Positions 1 through 8,671 of a DNA stretch of 34,305 nt are shown here, one piece after another; within the stretch, counting starts at the first letter, position 1, and every line of letters starts with the position of its first letter. The position numbers and the translations under genes are program-made. Under the pieces are notes generated by a model, which did not search any database, was not told where the DNA came from, and saw nothing but the letters and a program-made list of their open reading frames with translations. The DNA comes from Candidatus Bipolaricaulota bacterium (GTDB lineage Bacteria; Bipolaricaulota; Bipolaricaulia; UBA7950; UBA9294), in assembly GCA_027007005.1 (NCBI GenBank), contig JALTFO010000017.1, positions 1-34,305 of the forward strand. The letters run 5' to 3'.

Positions 1-36
1 TACCATTACAGCTCCTGTATCTCTATTGATATTCAT
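1..36 (-). CDS. 5' end of an unidentified divergent gene (partial)
   Basis: Read on the minus strand, an ATG at 36 opens a frame that stays open to the window edge and gives MNINRDTGAVMV. An AAAGGAG ribosome-binding site lies about 8 bases upstream of the ATG (around 45-51), which is the main reason to believe it. Only 12 residues are visible, so no function can be given. The gene points away from the transposase remnant that begins at about 75. A chance ATG behind a purine-rich stretch remains possible. Confidence 0.4.
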   Translation of the reverse strand, partial: MNINRDTGAVMV

Positions 37-74
37 AACTCTTTCTCCTTTCCACCCTCTACACTAATTTTACG

Positions 75-476
75 GTGGTCAGGTGTCTCACTCATATTGA
101 CACAGAGGGCATTCCCCAGTCGGAGGCAACCAAGATCCAGTCATTCTACTCGGCCCGTGGAATATCCTCATCAATACTTATTCCACAGGCCAAGGAGACG
201 TTCAATGAGTACCTGAACTTCCATCGCCCATGTGGGTTTGCCACGGAGACGGTGGATGAGAAGGGAAAGATCAAGAAAGAGTACAACGACTACCTGACGC
301 CATTTGAGAAGCTGCAAACCCTGACAAAACCAGAGCAGTTCCTGAAGAAAGGAGTAACCATGGAGTCCTTAAAGGAGGTGGAGCAACGCCGCAGTGACAC
401 GGAAAGCGCTCAGCTGATGCAGGAGGAGAAGATCAAGCTCTTTCGTTCCTTCTCCAAATCGAGTATATTGACCTAG
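75..476 (+). pseudogene. C-terminal remnant of a DDE/integrase-type transposase
   Basis: The 133-codon frame contains YLNFHRPCGFATETVDEKGK followed by a YxxYLTPFEKL-like segment. That is the pattern at the very C-terminus of integrase-core (rve-type) transposases, which end with a conserved N-F-H-R-P block and a TP-Y/F-E-x-L segment. The catalytic DDE core that should precede it is absent: the frame is closed by a TAA at 36-38, and that DNA carries the start of a divergent gene instead. No ribosome-binding site precedes the GTG at 75. I read this as a decayed insertion-sequence end. No terminal inverted repeats or target duplications could be recognised. The assignment rests on remembered motif similarity, so the exact IS family is uncertain. 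Confidence 0.6.
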
Positions 477-558
477 TAACTCACGCGCTCATGCTCATCT
501 TTCAATGAGAAAAGACTCTATTCGACCTCGCGATGAAGCGGATAACCGCGCAAGCCCT

Positions 559-587
559 TTGACAGCGATCAAGGGCAAAGCTATACT
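559..587 (+). promoter_or_regulatory. Sigma-70-type promoter for spoVS-argS-ftsY
   Basis: TTGACA (559-564) is followed after exactly 17 bases by TATACT (582-587). Transcription would start near 594, about 37 bases before the spoVS ATG at 631. This also argues against the longer reading frame that begins at 505, since its start would lie upstream of the promoter. Confidence 0.75.
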
Positions 588-630
588 TGCTGGTGAGGGT
601 TTTAGAGCACGATACGGTAGGAGGATGGCC

Positions 631-915
631 ATGAAGGTACTAAAGGTCGCATCCCGCTCAAACCCAAACTCAGCTGCCGGAGCGATCGCCAGGGTTCTGG
701 AACAGGATGGTGTGGTGGAGATTCACGCCATCGGTGCCGGCGCGGTCAATCAAACCGTAAAGGCGGTCGTCATCGCTCATCACCTCGTCAAAAAGAGCGA
801 AGACACGTCGATCAAGGTCATTTCCGGTCCGGGTTCATGGAGCTTCCAACTGCAGGAGATGAGAAAACAGGGCTCTGGTTTATCATCAGGAAGTAACTCG
901 TATCCTCTACCATAA
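631..915 (+). CDS. spoVS: Stage V sporulation protein S (SpoVS)-like protein
   Basis: The 94-residue product starts MKVLKVASRSNPNSAAGAIA and carries the AIGAGAVNQTVKAVVIA core typical of the SpoVS family, small Alba-like proteins that bind nucleic acid. In Bacillus SpoVS affects spore coat and septation, but homologues are common in non-sporulating phyla, so a sporulation role should not be assumed. The start at 631 is chosen because AGGAGG (619-624) sits 6 bases upstream and the protein then begins as the family does; the ATG at 625 abuts the SD directly. The C-terminal 15 or so residues (GSGLSSGSNSYPLP) are a low-complexity tail. argS follows after 7 bases, so the two are probably co-transcribed. 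Confidence 0.88.
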   Translation: MKVLKVASRSNPNSAAGAIARVLEQDGVVEIHAIGAGAVNQTVKAVVIAHHLVKKSEDTSIKVISGPGSWSFQLQEMRKQGSGLSSGSNSYPLP

Positions 916-922
916 GACTATT

Positions 923-2548
923 ATGCTAACTACATCTATCGAAAGATTGCTTACTGATGCTTGGAACAAGCTTAAGCTGCCTCCTGTTGCCTTTTCCGTC
1001 GACCCTTCCGAACGGCCGGAATACGGTGACTTCTCCTCGAACATCGCGATGGCCGGAGCCAAGGTCGCAGGGAGTTCACCGCGGGATCTTGCCGCGCGCA
1101 TTGTCGCTTCCCTCTCGGGTGACGCATTCGCACAGGTGGAGATCGCCGGCCCGGGGTTCATCAATCTGCACCTTAGGCCTAAGATGATCCACGCCTGTCT
1201 CAAAGGGATACTCAACAGTGGAAGCGCCTTCGGCCCGCGCCAGATAGGAACTGGGATCAAGCTGCAGGTGGAGTTTGTAAGCTCGAATCCCACCGGGCCT
1301 CTCACCGTCGGGCACGGTCGCCAAGCAGTCCTGGGCGATGTCCTAGCATCTCTCTATGCGTGTCTCGGCTATGATGTAACGCGTGAATACTACTTCAACG
1401 ATGAGGGACATCAGATAGACCTCCTCGCGCAGTCCCTGTGGGCACGCTACCGCCAAGAATTCGGCGAGGAGGCAGCAATACCTGAGCAGGGCTACGAGGG
1501 CGACTACCTGATCGATATCGCAAACAAGGTTAAGGAAGAAGTCGGCGATGCTTATCCGAGGTTCGACGATAAGGCATCTGCCTTCTTCCGCGAGCGTGGC
1601 GTCAGCGTCATCAAGCAAATGATCAAGGACGACCTGGACCAGCTCGGTGTTGAGTTTGATAACTGGTTTAGTGAGGCCGATCTTCATCGCCGTGGTGAGG
1701 TAAATGCCGCTCTAGAGGCGCTCAAAGAACGTGGCGGGACGTACGAACAGGACGGCGCGATCTGGCTCAAAGCTGAAGAGAACGGCGGACTCAAAGACTC
1801 CGTTCTCATCAGAAGCGATGGTCGGCCAACATACTTGATGGTTGACATCGCCTATCACATAGATAAGTTCCGCCGCGGATTCGCTCGCGTGATCGACGTC
1901 CAGGGGGCCGATCACCATGTTGAGCAGTCGTCCATGCAAGCCGCACTGAGGATCCTCGGCTATCCGCAAGATTTTCTTAGCTACGGAGTGCATCAGTTCG
2001 TGAGCATTGTGGAAGCGGGAAAAACAGTGCGTATGTCCACCCGCGCAGGGAGGTTCATACTGTTGCGCGATCTCACAAGCGAGCTTGGCCACGATGTGGT
2101 GCGTTACTTCATGGTCGCTCGCAAGCCGGAGACACACCTACGGTTCGATCTCGACCTGGCCCGCGCGGAATCGCTAGATAATCCTGTCTACTACATTCAG
2201 TACGCCCACACACGCATCGCCTCGATCTTCCGCAAGGCGGAGGTAATCATTGACCCGCGTGAGGTCGATCTGGCACCGCTGCAAGCAGCGGCTGAATTAG
2301 ATCTTATCAAGCAGCTCGACTCCTTTCCGCAGGTTGTGGAAGAGGCAGCGCTGCGTTTCGCCCCGCATCTGTTGGCAGAATACACCCTCAATCTTGCCCG
2401 TGCCTTTCACGCTTACTACGCCGACTATCGCGTCCTCGGTGAGCAGAGCGAGGTAATGCAGGCCCGTCTGGCACTCCTAGCAGCGGTACAAAGCGTCTTC
2501 AAGCATAGTTTAGACATTCTTGGTATGTCAACTCCGGAGATGATGTAA
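923..2548 (+). CDS. argS: Arginyl-tRNA synthetase
   Basis: A 541-residue class I aminoacyl-tRNA synthetase that charges tRNA-Arg. Residues 1-90 form the ArgRS-specific N-terminal domain (YGDFSSNIAM). The ATP-binding signature at 121-133 reads NPTGPLTVGHGR, so the usual HxGH begins with Thr128 instead of His. The KMSKS loop appears as VRMSTRAGRF near residue 370. The C-terminus is the helical DALR anticodon-binding domain (YYIQYAHTRIASIF onward). Its length is normal. No SD is visible before the ATG at 923, so translation may depend on coupling to spoVS. The stop overlaps the ftsY start (TAATG). Confidence 0.95.
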   Translation: MLTTSIERLLTDAWNKLKLPPVAFSVDPSERPEYGDFSSNIAMAGAKVAGSSPRDLAARIVASLSGDAFAQVEIAGPGFINLHLRPKMIHACLKGILNSGSAFGPRQIGTGIKLQVEFVSSNPTGPLTVGHGRQAVLGDVLASLYACLGYDVTREYYFNDEGHQIDLLAQSLWARYRQEFGEEAAIPEQGYEGDYLIDIANKVKEEVGDAYPRFDDKASAFFRERGVSVIKQMIKDDLDQLGVEFDNWFSEADLHRRGEVNAALEALKERGGTYEQDGAIWLKAEENGGLKDSVLIRSDGRPTYLMVDIAYHIDKFRRGFARVIDVQGADHHVEQSSMQAALRILGYPQDFLSYGVHQFVSIVEAGKTVRMSTRAGRFILLRDLTSELGHDVVRYFMVARKPETHLRFDLDLARAESLDNPVYYIQYAHTRIASIFRKAEVIIDPREVDLAPLQAAAELDLIKQLDSFPQVVEEAALRFAPHLLAEYTLNLARAFHAYYADYRVLGEQSEVMQARLALLAAVQSVFKHSLDILGMSTPEMM

Positions 2549-3462
2549 TGGCGTGGGTAGATAGGCTAAAGAAAGGATTGAGCAAGGCTCGCTTGGGGTT
2601 TGCAAACTCACTTGGTAATGTCCTCAAGGGCGGGAAGAAGCTGAGTGCTGACCAGATCGAACAGGTCGAGGAGATCCTCATCTCAGGTGACGTCAGTGCC
2701 CGTCTGGCGACACAGCTAGCAGAAAGCCTTGCCGAGCATAGCCGCCAAGAACTTGCAAACGGCGGCTTGATGGCTGTACTAGAAGGAGAAATACGAGAGC
2801 GGCTGCAGGGTTGCGAACGCAAGCTGGCAGTCCGCAGTGATGGCCAGCCAACGGTGGTCATGATGGCGGGAGTGAACGGTTCCGGGAAGACGACAACCGC
2901 CGCTAAGATCGCCTCACGCTTGCGGGAGGATGATCCGAAGATGCCGATCACCTTCGCTGCCGCGGACACATTCCGAGCAGCAGCGATCGATCAACTCGCC
3001 GTGTGGGCCGAGCGCATTGGCGTCGATCTCGTTCGCCATAGCATCGGTGCCGATCCATCCGCCGTTGTCTTCGACGCTATCGATCACACACAGCGCGTAG
3101 GGGGAGTCCTCATAGTCGATACCGCGGGTCGTCTCCAGACTAAGCACAACTTGATGGAGGAGCTCACAAAGATAGAGCGGACTGTCACAAAGAAGCTTGG
3201 ACGCGGCTCGGACGAGAGACTACTTGTCCTCGACGCAACCACCGGCCAGAATGGAATATCGCAGGCGACCAAGTTTCATGAGGCGATAGACCTGACCGGG
3301 ATCGTCATCACGAAACTCGATGGAACTGCGAAGGGTGGGGTAGTACTATCAATCTGGGATCAGGTTCACGTCCCGCTACTCTACATTGGCGTAGGCGAGG
3401 GTAAGGAAGACCTGCACGAGTTCTCTGCGCATCAGTTTGTGGAGGCGCTCTTTGAGAATTGA
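2548..3462 (+). CDS. ftsY: Signal recognition particle receptor FtsY
   Basis: The 304-residue SRP GTPase receptor docks ribosome-SRP complexes at the membrane for co-translational insertion. Residues 1-85 form the helical N domain. The G domain shows GVNGSGKTT (108-116), ADTFRAAA (G2), DTAGR (191-195), TKLD (255-258) and GVGEGKEDL at the end. There is no long acidic N-terminal A domain, so this is the short form found in many non-proteobacteria. The start overlaps the argS stop by one base, which suggests tight translational coupling in the operon. Confidence 0.96.
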   Translation: MAWVDRLKKGLSKARLGFANSLGNVLKGGKKLSADQIEQVEEILISGDVSARLATQLAESLAEHSRQELANGGLMAVLEGEIRERLQGCERKLAVRSDGQPTVVMMAGVNGSGKTTTAAKIASRLREDDPKMPITFAAADTFRAAAIDQLAVWAERIGVDLVRHSIGADPSAVVFDAIDHTQRVGGVLIVDTAGRLQTKHNLMEELTKIERTVTKKLGRGSDERLLVLDATTGQNGISQATKFHEAIDLTGIVITKLDGTAKGGVVLSIWDQVHVPLLYIGVGEGKEDLHEFSAHQFVEALFEN

Positions 3463-3477
3463 GGGATCGGCTGATTG

Positions 3478-3544
3478 AACTATTGAGCAATCGAGCGATT
3501 GAGTAGTCAAACCAATCTTTCACTCGCTCAATCACTCAATAGTT
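3478..3544. repeat. Imperfect inverted repeat between ftsY and ppdK
   Basis: The left arm (3478-3498) and right arm (3524-3544) pair at 18 of 21 positions around a 25-base loop. The left side is itself made of quasi-repeated ATTGAG/ATTGAA units of 7-10 bases. No T-run follows, so it is not a textbook terminator. It could be a 3'-end stabilising or REP-like element. Confidence 0.6.
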
Positions 3545-3563
3545 GTAACTTAACGGAGGTGTT

Positions 3564-6224
3564 TTGAAAGTGAAGTACGTGTATTTTTTCAGCAAAGGAA
3601 AGAGTGAGGGGAGCGCCTCGATGAAGGACCTTCTCGGAGGAAAGGGTGCAAACCTTGCCGAGATGGCCAGCCTAGAGATTCCGGTTCCACCGGGATTCAC
3701 CATCTCCACCGAGGTCTGCCGCTACTACGACGAACACGACAAGACCTACCCCGAGTCTCTCAAGGGCGAGGTGGAGAAAAATCTACATCAGCTCGAGGAA
3801 GTCACAGGGATGAAGTTTGGCAGTTCCGAGTCGCCGCTTCTCGTCTCGGTGCGCTCCGGTGCAGCGATCTCGATGCCCGGGATGATGGACACCGTCCTCA
3901 ACCTAGGCCTAACCGACGAAACAGTGAAGGGGCTAGTCGCCCGCACAGGGAACGAGAGATTCGCCTACGACTCCTACCGGCGGCTGGTGCAGATGTACGG
4001 CGATGTCGTCCTTGGGTTGAAGCCGGAGACGGAGACCGACATCGATCCGTTTGAGGAGATCCTTGATCAGGTCAAGGCAAAGAAGGGCGTGAAGCTCGAC
4101 ACAGAGCTCGAGGCGAAAGATCTCAAGGAGCTAGTGAAACTCTTTCAAGATGCGATCGTAGATCGGCTCGGCGTGGAGTTCCCGCAGGATCCTATGAAGC
4201 AGCTATGGGGAGCGATCGATGCCGTCTTTGGCTCGTGGAACAACCCTCGCGCCATCAAGTACCGTGAGATCAATGACATCCGCGGCTTAATCGGAACTGC
4301 TGTTAACGTGCAGACGATGGTCTTCGGGAACATGGGAGACACCTGCGGAACCGGTGTCGCCTTCACCCGTAATCCCGCCACCGGGGAGAACGTCTTCTAC
4401 GGCGAGTACTTGATGAACGCGCAGGGAGAGGACGTCGTCGCTGGAATTCGCACGCCGCAGCCGATCTCCACGCTGAAGGATGTCATGCCTGAGGCGTACG
4501 AGGAGCTGCTGCAGATTCGCGAGACGCTCGAAAATCACTACCGCGACATGCAGGACATAGAATTCACCATCCAGGACAAGCATTTGTACATGCTGCAGAC
4601 CCGCACCGGAAAGCGCACTGCGGCAGCGGCCGTGCGCGTTGCCGTAGAGATGGTTGCAGAGAAACGCATCCGCAAAGAAGAGGCACTAACGCGCGTTACG
4701 CCCGCACACATCGATCAACTCCTCCATCCGATGTTCGATCCGGCTGAAGAAAAGAAAGCAACGCAATTAACAAAAGGTCTCCCGGCAAGCCCAGGTGCAG
4801 CGACTGGGGTGGTCGTCTTCTCAGCTGAGGAGGCAGAGGCAGCAGCCAAGGAAGCAAAGAAAGTCGTCCTCGTGCGCCTCGAGACATCCCCGGAAGACAT
4901 AGGCGGGATGAGCGCAGCCGAGGGGATCCTCACCGTTCGTGGAGGGATGACAAGCCACGCCGCCGTCGTCGCCCGCGGCATGGGTAAGTGCTGCGTCGCC
5001 GGTGCAGGGAATCTCGTCGTCGACTACGTCGCTGGTAAATTCTCAGTCGGAGGCCACACGATCAAGAAAGGTGATCCGATCAGTCTCAACGGATCAACTG
5101 GCGCCGTCTATCTGGGAAGCGTTCCTACGATCGAACCGACTCTTTCTGGAAACTTCGGCACGCTTCTTTCTTGGGCCGACGAGGTACGCCGGCTCGGCGT
5201 ACACACCAACGCCGACACCCCGCACGATGCGCAGCAGGCTGTCAAATTTGGCGCTGAAGGGATCGGGCTCTGTCGCACCGAGCACATGTTCTTCGAAGGT
5301 GATCGGATCATCGCTGTGCGCGAAATGATCCTCGCTGACAATGAGAAAGGGCGCCGTGAAGCACTCAATAAGCTCCTCCCCATGCAGCGAAGCGATTTCG
5401 AAGGGATATATCGGGCAATGGGAGAACGGCCTGTTACCGTCCGCCTCCTCGACCCACCGCTGCACGAGTTCCTTCCCCACGATGAAGAGGGCCAGCGCGA
5501 GGTGGCCAAGGTGATGGGCGTATCCGCCGAGATCGTCAAAGAAAAGGTCTCTGCACTGCATGAATTCAACCCAATGCTCGGCCACCGCGGGTGTAGACTG
5601 GGGATCAGCTACCCGGAGATAACGGAGATGCAGTCGCGCGCCATCATCGAGGCAGCATGCAATGTCTACTCCGAAGGGATCAAGGTCCACCCTGAGATCA
5701 TGGTCCCACTGGTGGGCAACGTAAAAGAACTGGAGATGCAACGCGCCGTGATCGAGAAGACAGCGCAAGCTGTCCTCAGTGAGCGGAAGCTCTCCAAAGC
5801 CGAGATCCCATACAAGATCGGAACGATGATCGAAGTGCCACGAGCAGCGATCACAGCCGATGAAATCGCCCGCGAAGCGGAGTTCTTCAGCTTCGGCACG
5901 AACGATCTCACCCAGATGGGATGCGGCTTCTCGCGCGACGACGCCGGCAAGTTCCTCAAGGAATACGTGGCTAAGGGAATCTACGCGCACGACCCATTTC
6001 AGGTTCTCGACCAAGACGGGATAGGAAAACTCGTGAAGATGGCCTGCGAGTTAGGTCGCAAGACACGCCCCGACATCCACCTTGGCATCTGTGGAGAGCA
6101 CGGCGGCGAGCCGTCCTCGATCCACTTCTGCCACAAGGTGGGCCTCGACTACGTCAGTTGCAGCCCGTATCGCGTCCCCGTGGCGCGTTTGGCAGCGGCA
6201 CAAGCAGCCCTCGAAGACAAATAG
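3564..6224 (+). CDS. ppdK: Pyruvate, phosphate dikinase
   Basis: The 886-residue enzyme interconverts pyruvate + ATP + Pi and PEP + AMP + PPi. The N-terminal ATP-grasp half begins [12 protein letters not shown] with [12 protein letters not shown]. The swivelling phosphohistidine domain contains [15 protein letters not shown] with the phosphorylated His465. The C-terminal TIM barrel has [10 protein letters not shown] and ends with GICGEHGG, where Cys843 is the general acid/base. The full length matches bacterial PPDK. GGAGG at 3555-3559 serves either the TTG at 3564 (spacer 4) or the GTG at 3570 (spacer 10); the family's usual short N-terminus fits the GTG slightly better. In anaerobes PPDK often works as a PPi-linked glycolytic or gluconeogenic step. 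The gene is followed by a strong terminator. Confidence 0.97.
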   Translation: MKVKYVYFFSKGKSEGSASMKDLLGGKGANLAEMASLEIPVPPGFTISTEVCRYYDEHDKTYPESLKGEVEKNLHQLEEVTGMKFGSSESPLLVSVRSGAAISMPGMMDTVLNLGLTDETVKGLVARTGNERFAYDSYRRLVQMYGDVVLGLKPETETDIDPFEEILDQVKAKKGVKLDTELEAKDLKELVKLFQDAIVDRLGVEFPQDPMKQLWGAIDAVFGSWNNPRAIKYREINDIRGLIGTAVNVQTMVFGNMGDTCGTGVAFTRNPATGENVFYGEYLMNAQGEDVVAGIRTPQPISTLKDVMPEAYEELLQIRETLENHYRDMQDIEFTIQDKHLYMLQTRTGKRTAAAAVRVAVEMVAEKRIRKEEALTRVTPAHIDQLLHPMFDPAEEKKATQLTKGLPASPGAATGVVVFSAEEAEAAAKEAKKVVLVRLETSPEDIGGMSAAEGILTVRGGMTSHAAVVARGMGKCCVAGAGNLVVDYVAGKFSVGGHTIKKGDPISLNGSTGAVYLGSVPTIEPTLSGNFGTLLSWADEVRRLGVHTNADTPHDAQQAVKFGAEGIGLCRTEHMFFEGDRIIAVREMILADNEKGRREALNKLLPMQRSDFEGIYRAMGERPVTVRLLDPPLHEFLPHDEEGQREVAKVMGVSAEIVKEKVSALHEFNPMLGHRGCRLGISYPEITEMQSRAIIEAACNVYSEGIKVHPEIMVPLVGNVKELEMQRAVIEKTAQAVLSERKLSKAEIPYKIGTMIEVPRAAITADEIAREAEFFSFGTNDLTQMGCGFSRDDAGKFLKEYVAKGIYAHDPFQVLDQDGIGKLVKMACELGRKTRPDIHLGICGEHGGEPSSIHFCHKVGLDYVSCSPYRVPVARLAAAQAALEDK

Positions 6225-6251
6225 GACGAATCTGAACTAGTGTTTCGCACG

Positions 6252-6280
6252 AAGGCCGGGAGAGATCCCGGCCTTTCTTC
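6252..6280 (+). terminator. Rho-independent terminator of ppdK
   Basis: Perfect 10-bp stem AAGGCCGGGA (6252-6261) / TCCCGGCCTT (6266-6275) with a GAGA tetraloop, followed by the T-rich run TTCTTCTTC. Confidence 0.9.
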
Positions 6281-6358
6281 TTCGCTCTGCCAGCTCAATC
6301 TCTTCGCGTGAGCAAGAAGTCATTTATCTCGACCGTCCGCTATGCTCGCTCAAGATCA

Positions 6359-6387
6359 CAACGTGGCAGACAAGCTGCTCACGCTAC
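6359..6387 (-). repeat. 29-bp dispersed repeat, copy 1
   Basis: These 29 bases are the exact reverse complement of 13983-14011. The similarity weakens to scattered matches on both flanks. This copy lies in the 178-base gap between the ppdK terminator and the 3' end of the PiT gene. Beside it is a small hairpin, GCTAC (6383-6387) with GTAGC (6394-6398). The same gap also holds a run of quasi-repeated GTCACTGATCA / GTTACTGGTCAC units at 6427-6462 that overlaps the PiT stop codon. Confidence 0.8.
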
Positions 6388-6458
6388 AGGAGCGTAGCAA
6401 TGAACGCGAGAGTGTTTCTATCCTTTCTCATTACTCGTCACTGATCACTTGTTACTGG

Positions 6459-7394
6459 TCACATGATCGCGCGCGCGAGCAGCCCGAAGGCCACAGAGAG
6501 GGCAAAGGCAATGGTCGGAGTGCCAAGCCAACCGAACAACACGCGCACCAAGACACGTGAGTTGATCGTTTTCACTCCCTTGACAAGACCAATGCCCACC
6601 ACCGCTCCCACTACGGCCTGAGAGGCAGAAACAGGAACGCCAATCAGCGCATAGATGTTTAATGTAATTGCTTCGCCTAACACAACGACAAACGCAGCAA
6701 AGGGATCGAGGGGAACAAGTCCGCTTCCCACTGTACGGATTACCCGCTTGCTGAATGTCATTATTCCAAGAGCAATCGCAAGTGAGCCAAAGAGAGCTGC
6801 AGAAGGGGGAGATAACAACCCAGACTTCACATAGACTCCTGTCACATTGGCCACGTTGTTTGCTCCCAGGGAATAGGCCCCGTAACAAGTGACAAGCACG
6901 AGCCCCAAGCGAACGAACCGATCGTGACTGGCAAAACGCCCCATCAGCGTATGCGGATAGAGTGTTACAATCTTATAGGGGATGTAGGTAGCAATCATTC
7001 CCCCAATTGGGGTAAGAATCCAAGACACGAAAATCTTCACTAGGGGTTGCAGGTTCACCCCGCTTGCGTTAAGCAGGCTCCCTCCGATGATCGCTCCAAC
7101 TGTCGCCTGCGTACTCGAAACAGGAAGACCAAACAGTGTCATCATGGTAACGGTGATCCCTGCAGCAAGCATTACCGTGAAACTGGAGATAAGCGTCTGC
7201 GTCCCAATTGCTCCGTAGGTGGCAAATCCGCGACTTCCCATGAGGACTGCCCCGATAACGACAAACAATGAGGCAAGGCTAGCTGCCGTCCAGAAGCGCA
7301 ATGCGCGGCTGCCCACGGCAGGGCCAAACAGATTGGCAGCATCGTTCGATCCTAACCCCCACCCCATGAATGCGCCGGCGATCAATGTCCACAT
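6459..7394 (-). CDS. pit: PiT-family inorganic phosphate transporter
   Basis: A 311-residue hydrophobic permease with the duplicated PiT signature: GSNDAANLFG near residue 15 in the first half and GANNVANVTG (177-186) in the second. Each half also has a PVSxxQAxVGA segment (PVSSTQATVGA, PVSASQAVVGA), showing the inverted-repeat fold. It should import phosphate, or metal-phosphate, driven by H+ or Na+. The length is at the short end of the family, with a brief loop between the halves. GAGGG lies about 8 bases before the ATG. The gene is divergent from the dehydrogenase operon. No PhoU-like partner is present in the window. Confidence 0.93.
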   Translation of the reverse strand: MWTLIAGAFMGWGLGSNDAANLFGPAVGSRALRFWTAASLASLFVVIGAVLMGSRGFATYGAIGTQTLISSFTVMLAAGITVTMMTLFGLPVSSTQATVGAIIGGSLLNASGVNLQPLVKIFVSWILTPIGGMIATYIPYKIVTLYPHTLMGRFASHDRFVRLGLVLVTCYGAYSLGANNVANVTGVYVKSGLLSPPSAALFGSLAIALGIMTFSKRVIRTVGSGLVPLDPFAAFVVVLGEAITLNIYALIGVPVSASQAVVGAVVGIGLVKGVKTINSRVLVRVLFGWLGTPTIAFALSVAFGLLARAIM

Positions 7395-7467
7395 ACTTGT
7401 TCCCTCGTGTCTTGTTAGTCTATTGAGAGCGATAGCCTATAGCCATGGACCCTAAGATGCAAGTTAA

Positions 7468-7513
7468 GCTACGGCAAGACCGCCCTACCGTAGCGCTGAG
7501 CACCAGGTATAAT
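7468..7513 (+). promoter_or_regulatory. Inverted repeat plus -10 box upstream of the dehydrogenase
   Basis: A perfect 7-bp inverted repeat, GCTACGG (7468-7474) / CCGTAGC (7488-7494), is separated by 13 bases and is followed by TATAAT (7508-7513). With a 17-base spacer the -35 position (7485-7490) would fall in the right arm and reads CTACCG, unlike TTGACA. That layout suits a regulator binding over or in place of the -35 region. It could also be a transcript hairpin of the divergent pit promoter region. Confidence 0.5.
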
Positions 7514-7546
7514 CACTCCATCAGGTTCCTAAAGGAGGACAATAAG

Positions 7547-8662
7547 ATGACGAAGTACCGCATTGCCTGGCTCCCCGGAGACGGTGTGGGCAGCGACGTG
7601 CTTGACGCGGCACGATTGGTGCTGGACAAGATCGGCTTCGACGCTGAATATATACCAGGAGACGTTGGGTGGGAGTTTTGGAAGACCGAGGGGAACCCGC
7701 TCCCCGAGCGGACAATCGATCTATTGAAGTCAACGGACGCCTGTTTGTTCGGCGCAATCACATCTAAGCCTAAGGACGAGGCAGCAAGGGAACTAGCCCC
7801 AAACTTACACGGGAAGGGGCTCGTCTATTCGAGTCCAATCGTTGGTCTTCGACAGATGTTCAATTTGCACACGAACCTGCGGCCGTGCAAGGCCTATCCA
7901 GGGAATCCACTCAACATGCGCGATGATATCGACCTAGTCGTCTTCCGCGAGAACACGGAGGGGTTGTACTCCGGGGTCGAATTTCATCCCGTGCCGGAGA
8001 GCATCCGCACTGCCCTGGACGCACACCCCAAGATGAAGCGCTACGCTCATGTCAAAAATGATGACATGGCGATCTCGGCCCGCATCTTAACACGCAAGGG
8101 ATGCCAGACTATCGCGCGGGATGCCTTCGAATACGCGAAGAAGCACGACTATCCAACGGTAACTGTTGTAGAGAAGCCGAACGTCATCCGCGAGACATCC
8201 GGTCTGATGGTGCGCGAGGCGCGGAAGATCGCCTCTGAGTATCCGGGGATCGAGCTGTGGGAGGCAAACATCGACGCAATGTGCATGTGGCTGGTGAAGA
8301 ACCCGCAGAAGTACAGTGTTCTCCTCTCCACAAACCTATTTGGCGACATCATTTCCGACCTCTCCGCGCAGCTCGTTGGCGGGTTGGGATTTGCCGCGTC
8401 GGGTAACATCGGTGACGACTACGCCGTGTTCGAGCCGACGCACGGCTCCGCCCCTAAGTACGCCGGGCAGAACAAGGTCAACCCGACCGCCACGATCCGC
8501 GCGGCCAAGATGATGCTCGACTACCTCGACGAGAAGAAAATGGCAGAGCGAATCGAAAATGCCGTTTCGCAGGTAATCTCTGAGGGGAAGGTGCGTACCT
8601 ACGACATGGGTGGATCAGCATCCACGACGCAGATGGCAGAAGCAATCGCTGCCGCGACATAG
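7547..8662 (+). CDS. Isocitrate/isopropylmalate-family dehydrogenase, probably isocitrate dehydrogenase
   Basis: A 371-residue beta-decarboxylating dehydrogenase that oxidises and decarboxylates a (2R,3S)-2-hydroxy acid. Seen: GDGVGSDV at the N-terminus, [15 protein letters not shown] and [10 protein letters not shown] (substrate/metal region), [17 protein letters not shown], then [15 protein letters not shown] (299-313). Lys304, Tyr305, Val311 and Tyr352 match positions that select NADP in E. coli Icd, while the overall length and backbone resemble NAD-type IDH and homoisocitrate dehydrogenase. I therefore favour isocitrate with NADP; homoisocitrate or another malate-like substrate is not excluded. 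The start at 7547 has AAAGGAGG 8 bases upstream; the longer frame from 7445 would precede the -10 box. The MmgE/PrpD gene follows after 9 bases. Confidence 0.85.
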   Translation: MTKYRIAWLPGDGVGSDVLDAARLVLDKIGFDAEYIPGDVGWEFWKTEGNPLPERTIDLLKSTDACLFGAITSKPKDEAARELAPNLHGKGLVYSSPIVGLRQMFNLHTNLRPCKAYPGNPLNMRDDIDLVVFRENTEGLYSGVEFHPVPESIRTALDAHPKMKRYAHVKNDDMAISARILTRKGCQTIARDAFEYAKKHDYPTVTVVEKPNVIRETSGLMVREARKIASEYPGIELWEANIDAMCMWLVKNPQKYSVLLSTNLFGDIISDLSAQLVGGLGFAASGNIGDDYAVFEPTHGSAPKYAGQNKVNPTATIRAAKMMLDYLDEKKMAERIENAVSQVISEGKVRTYDMGGSASTTQMAEAIAAAT

Positions 8663-8671
8663 GAGGAATAG

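Noticed and set aside
505-630. N-terminal extension of the SpoVS frame from 505
   Set aside because: It contains the promoter (559-587), has no SD and no family similarity; 631 has an AGGAGG at a good distance.
5094-6014. A 306-codon frame on the minus strand inside ppdK
   Set aside because: It is the antisense shadow of the ppdK TIM-barrel domain; composition is His/Asp/Arg-rich as expected of a shadow, no SD, no motif.
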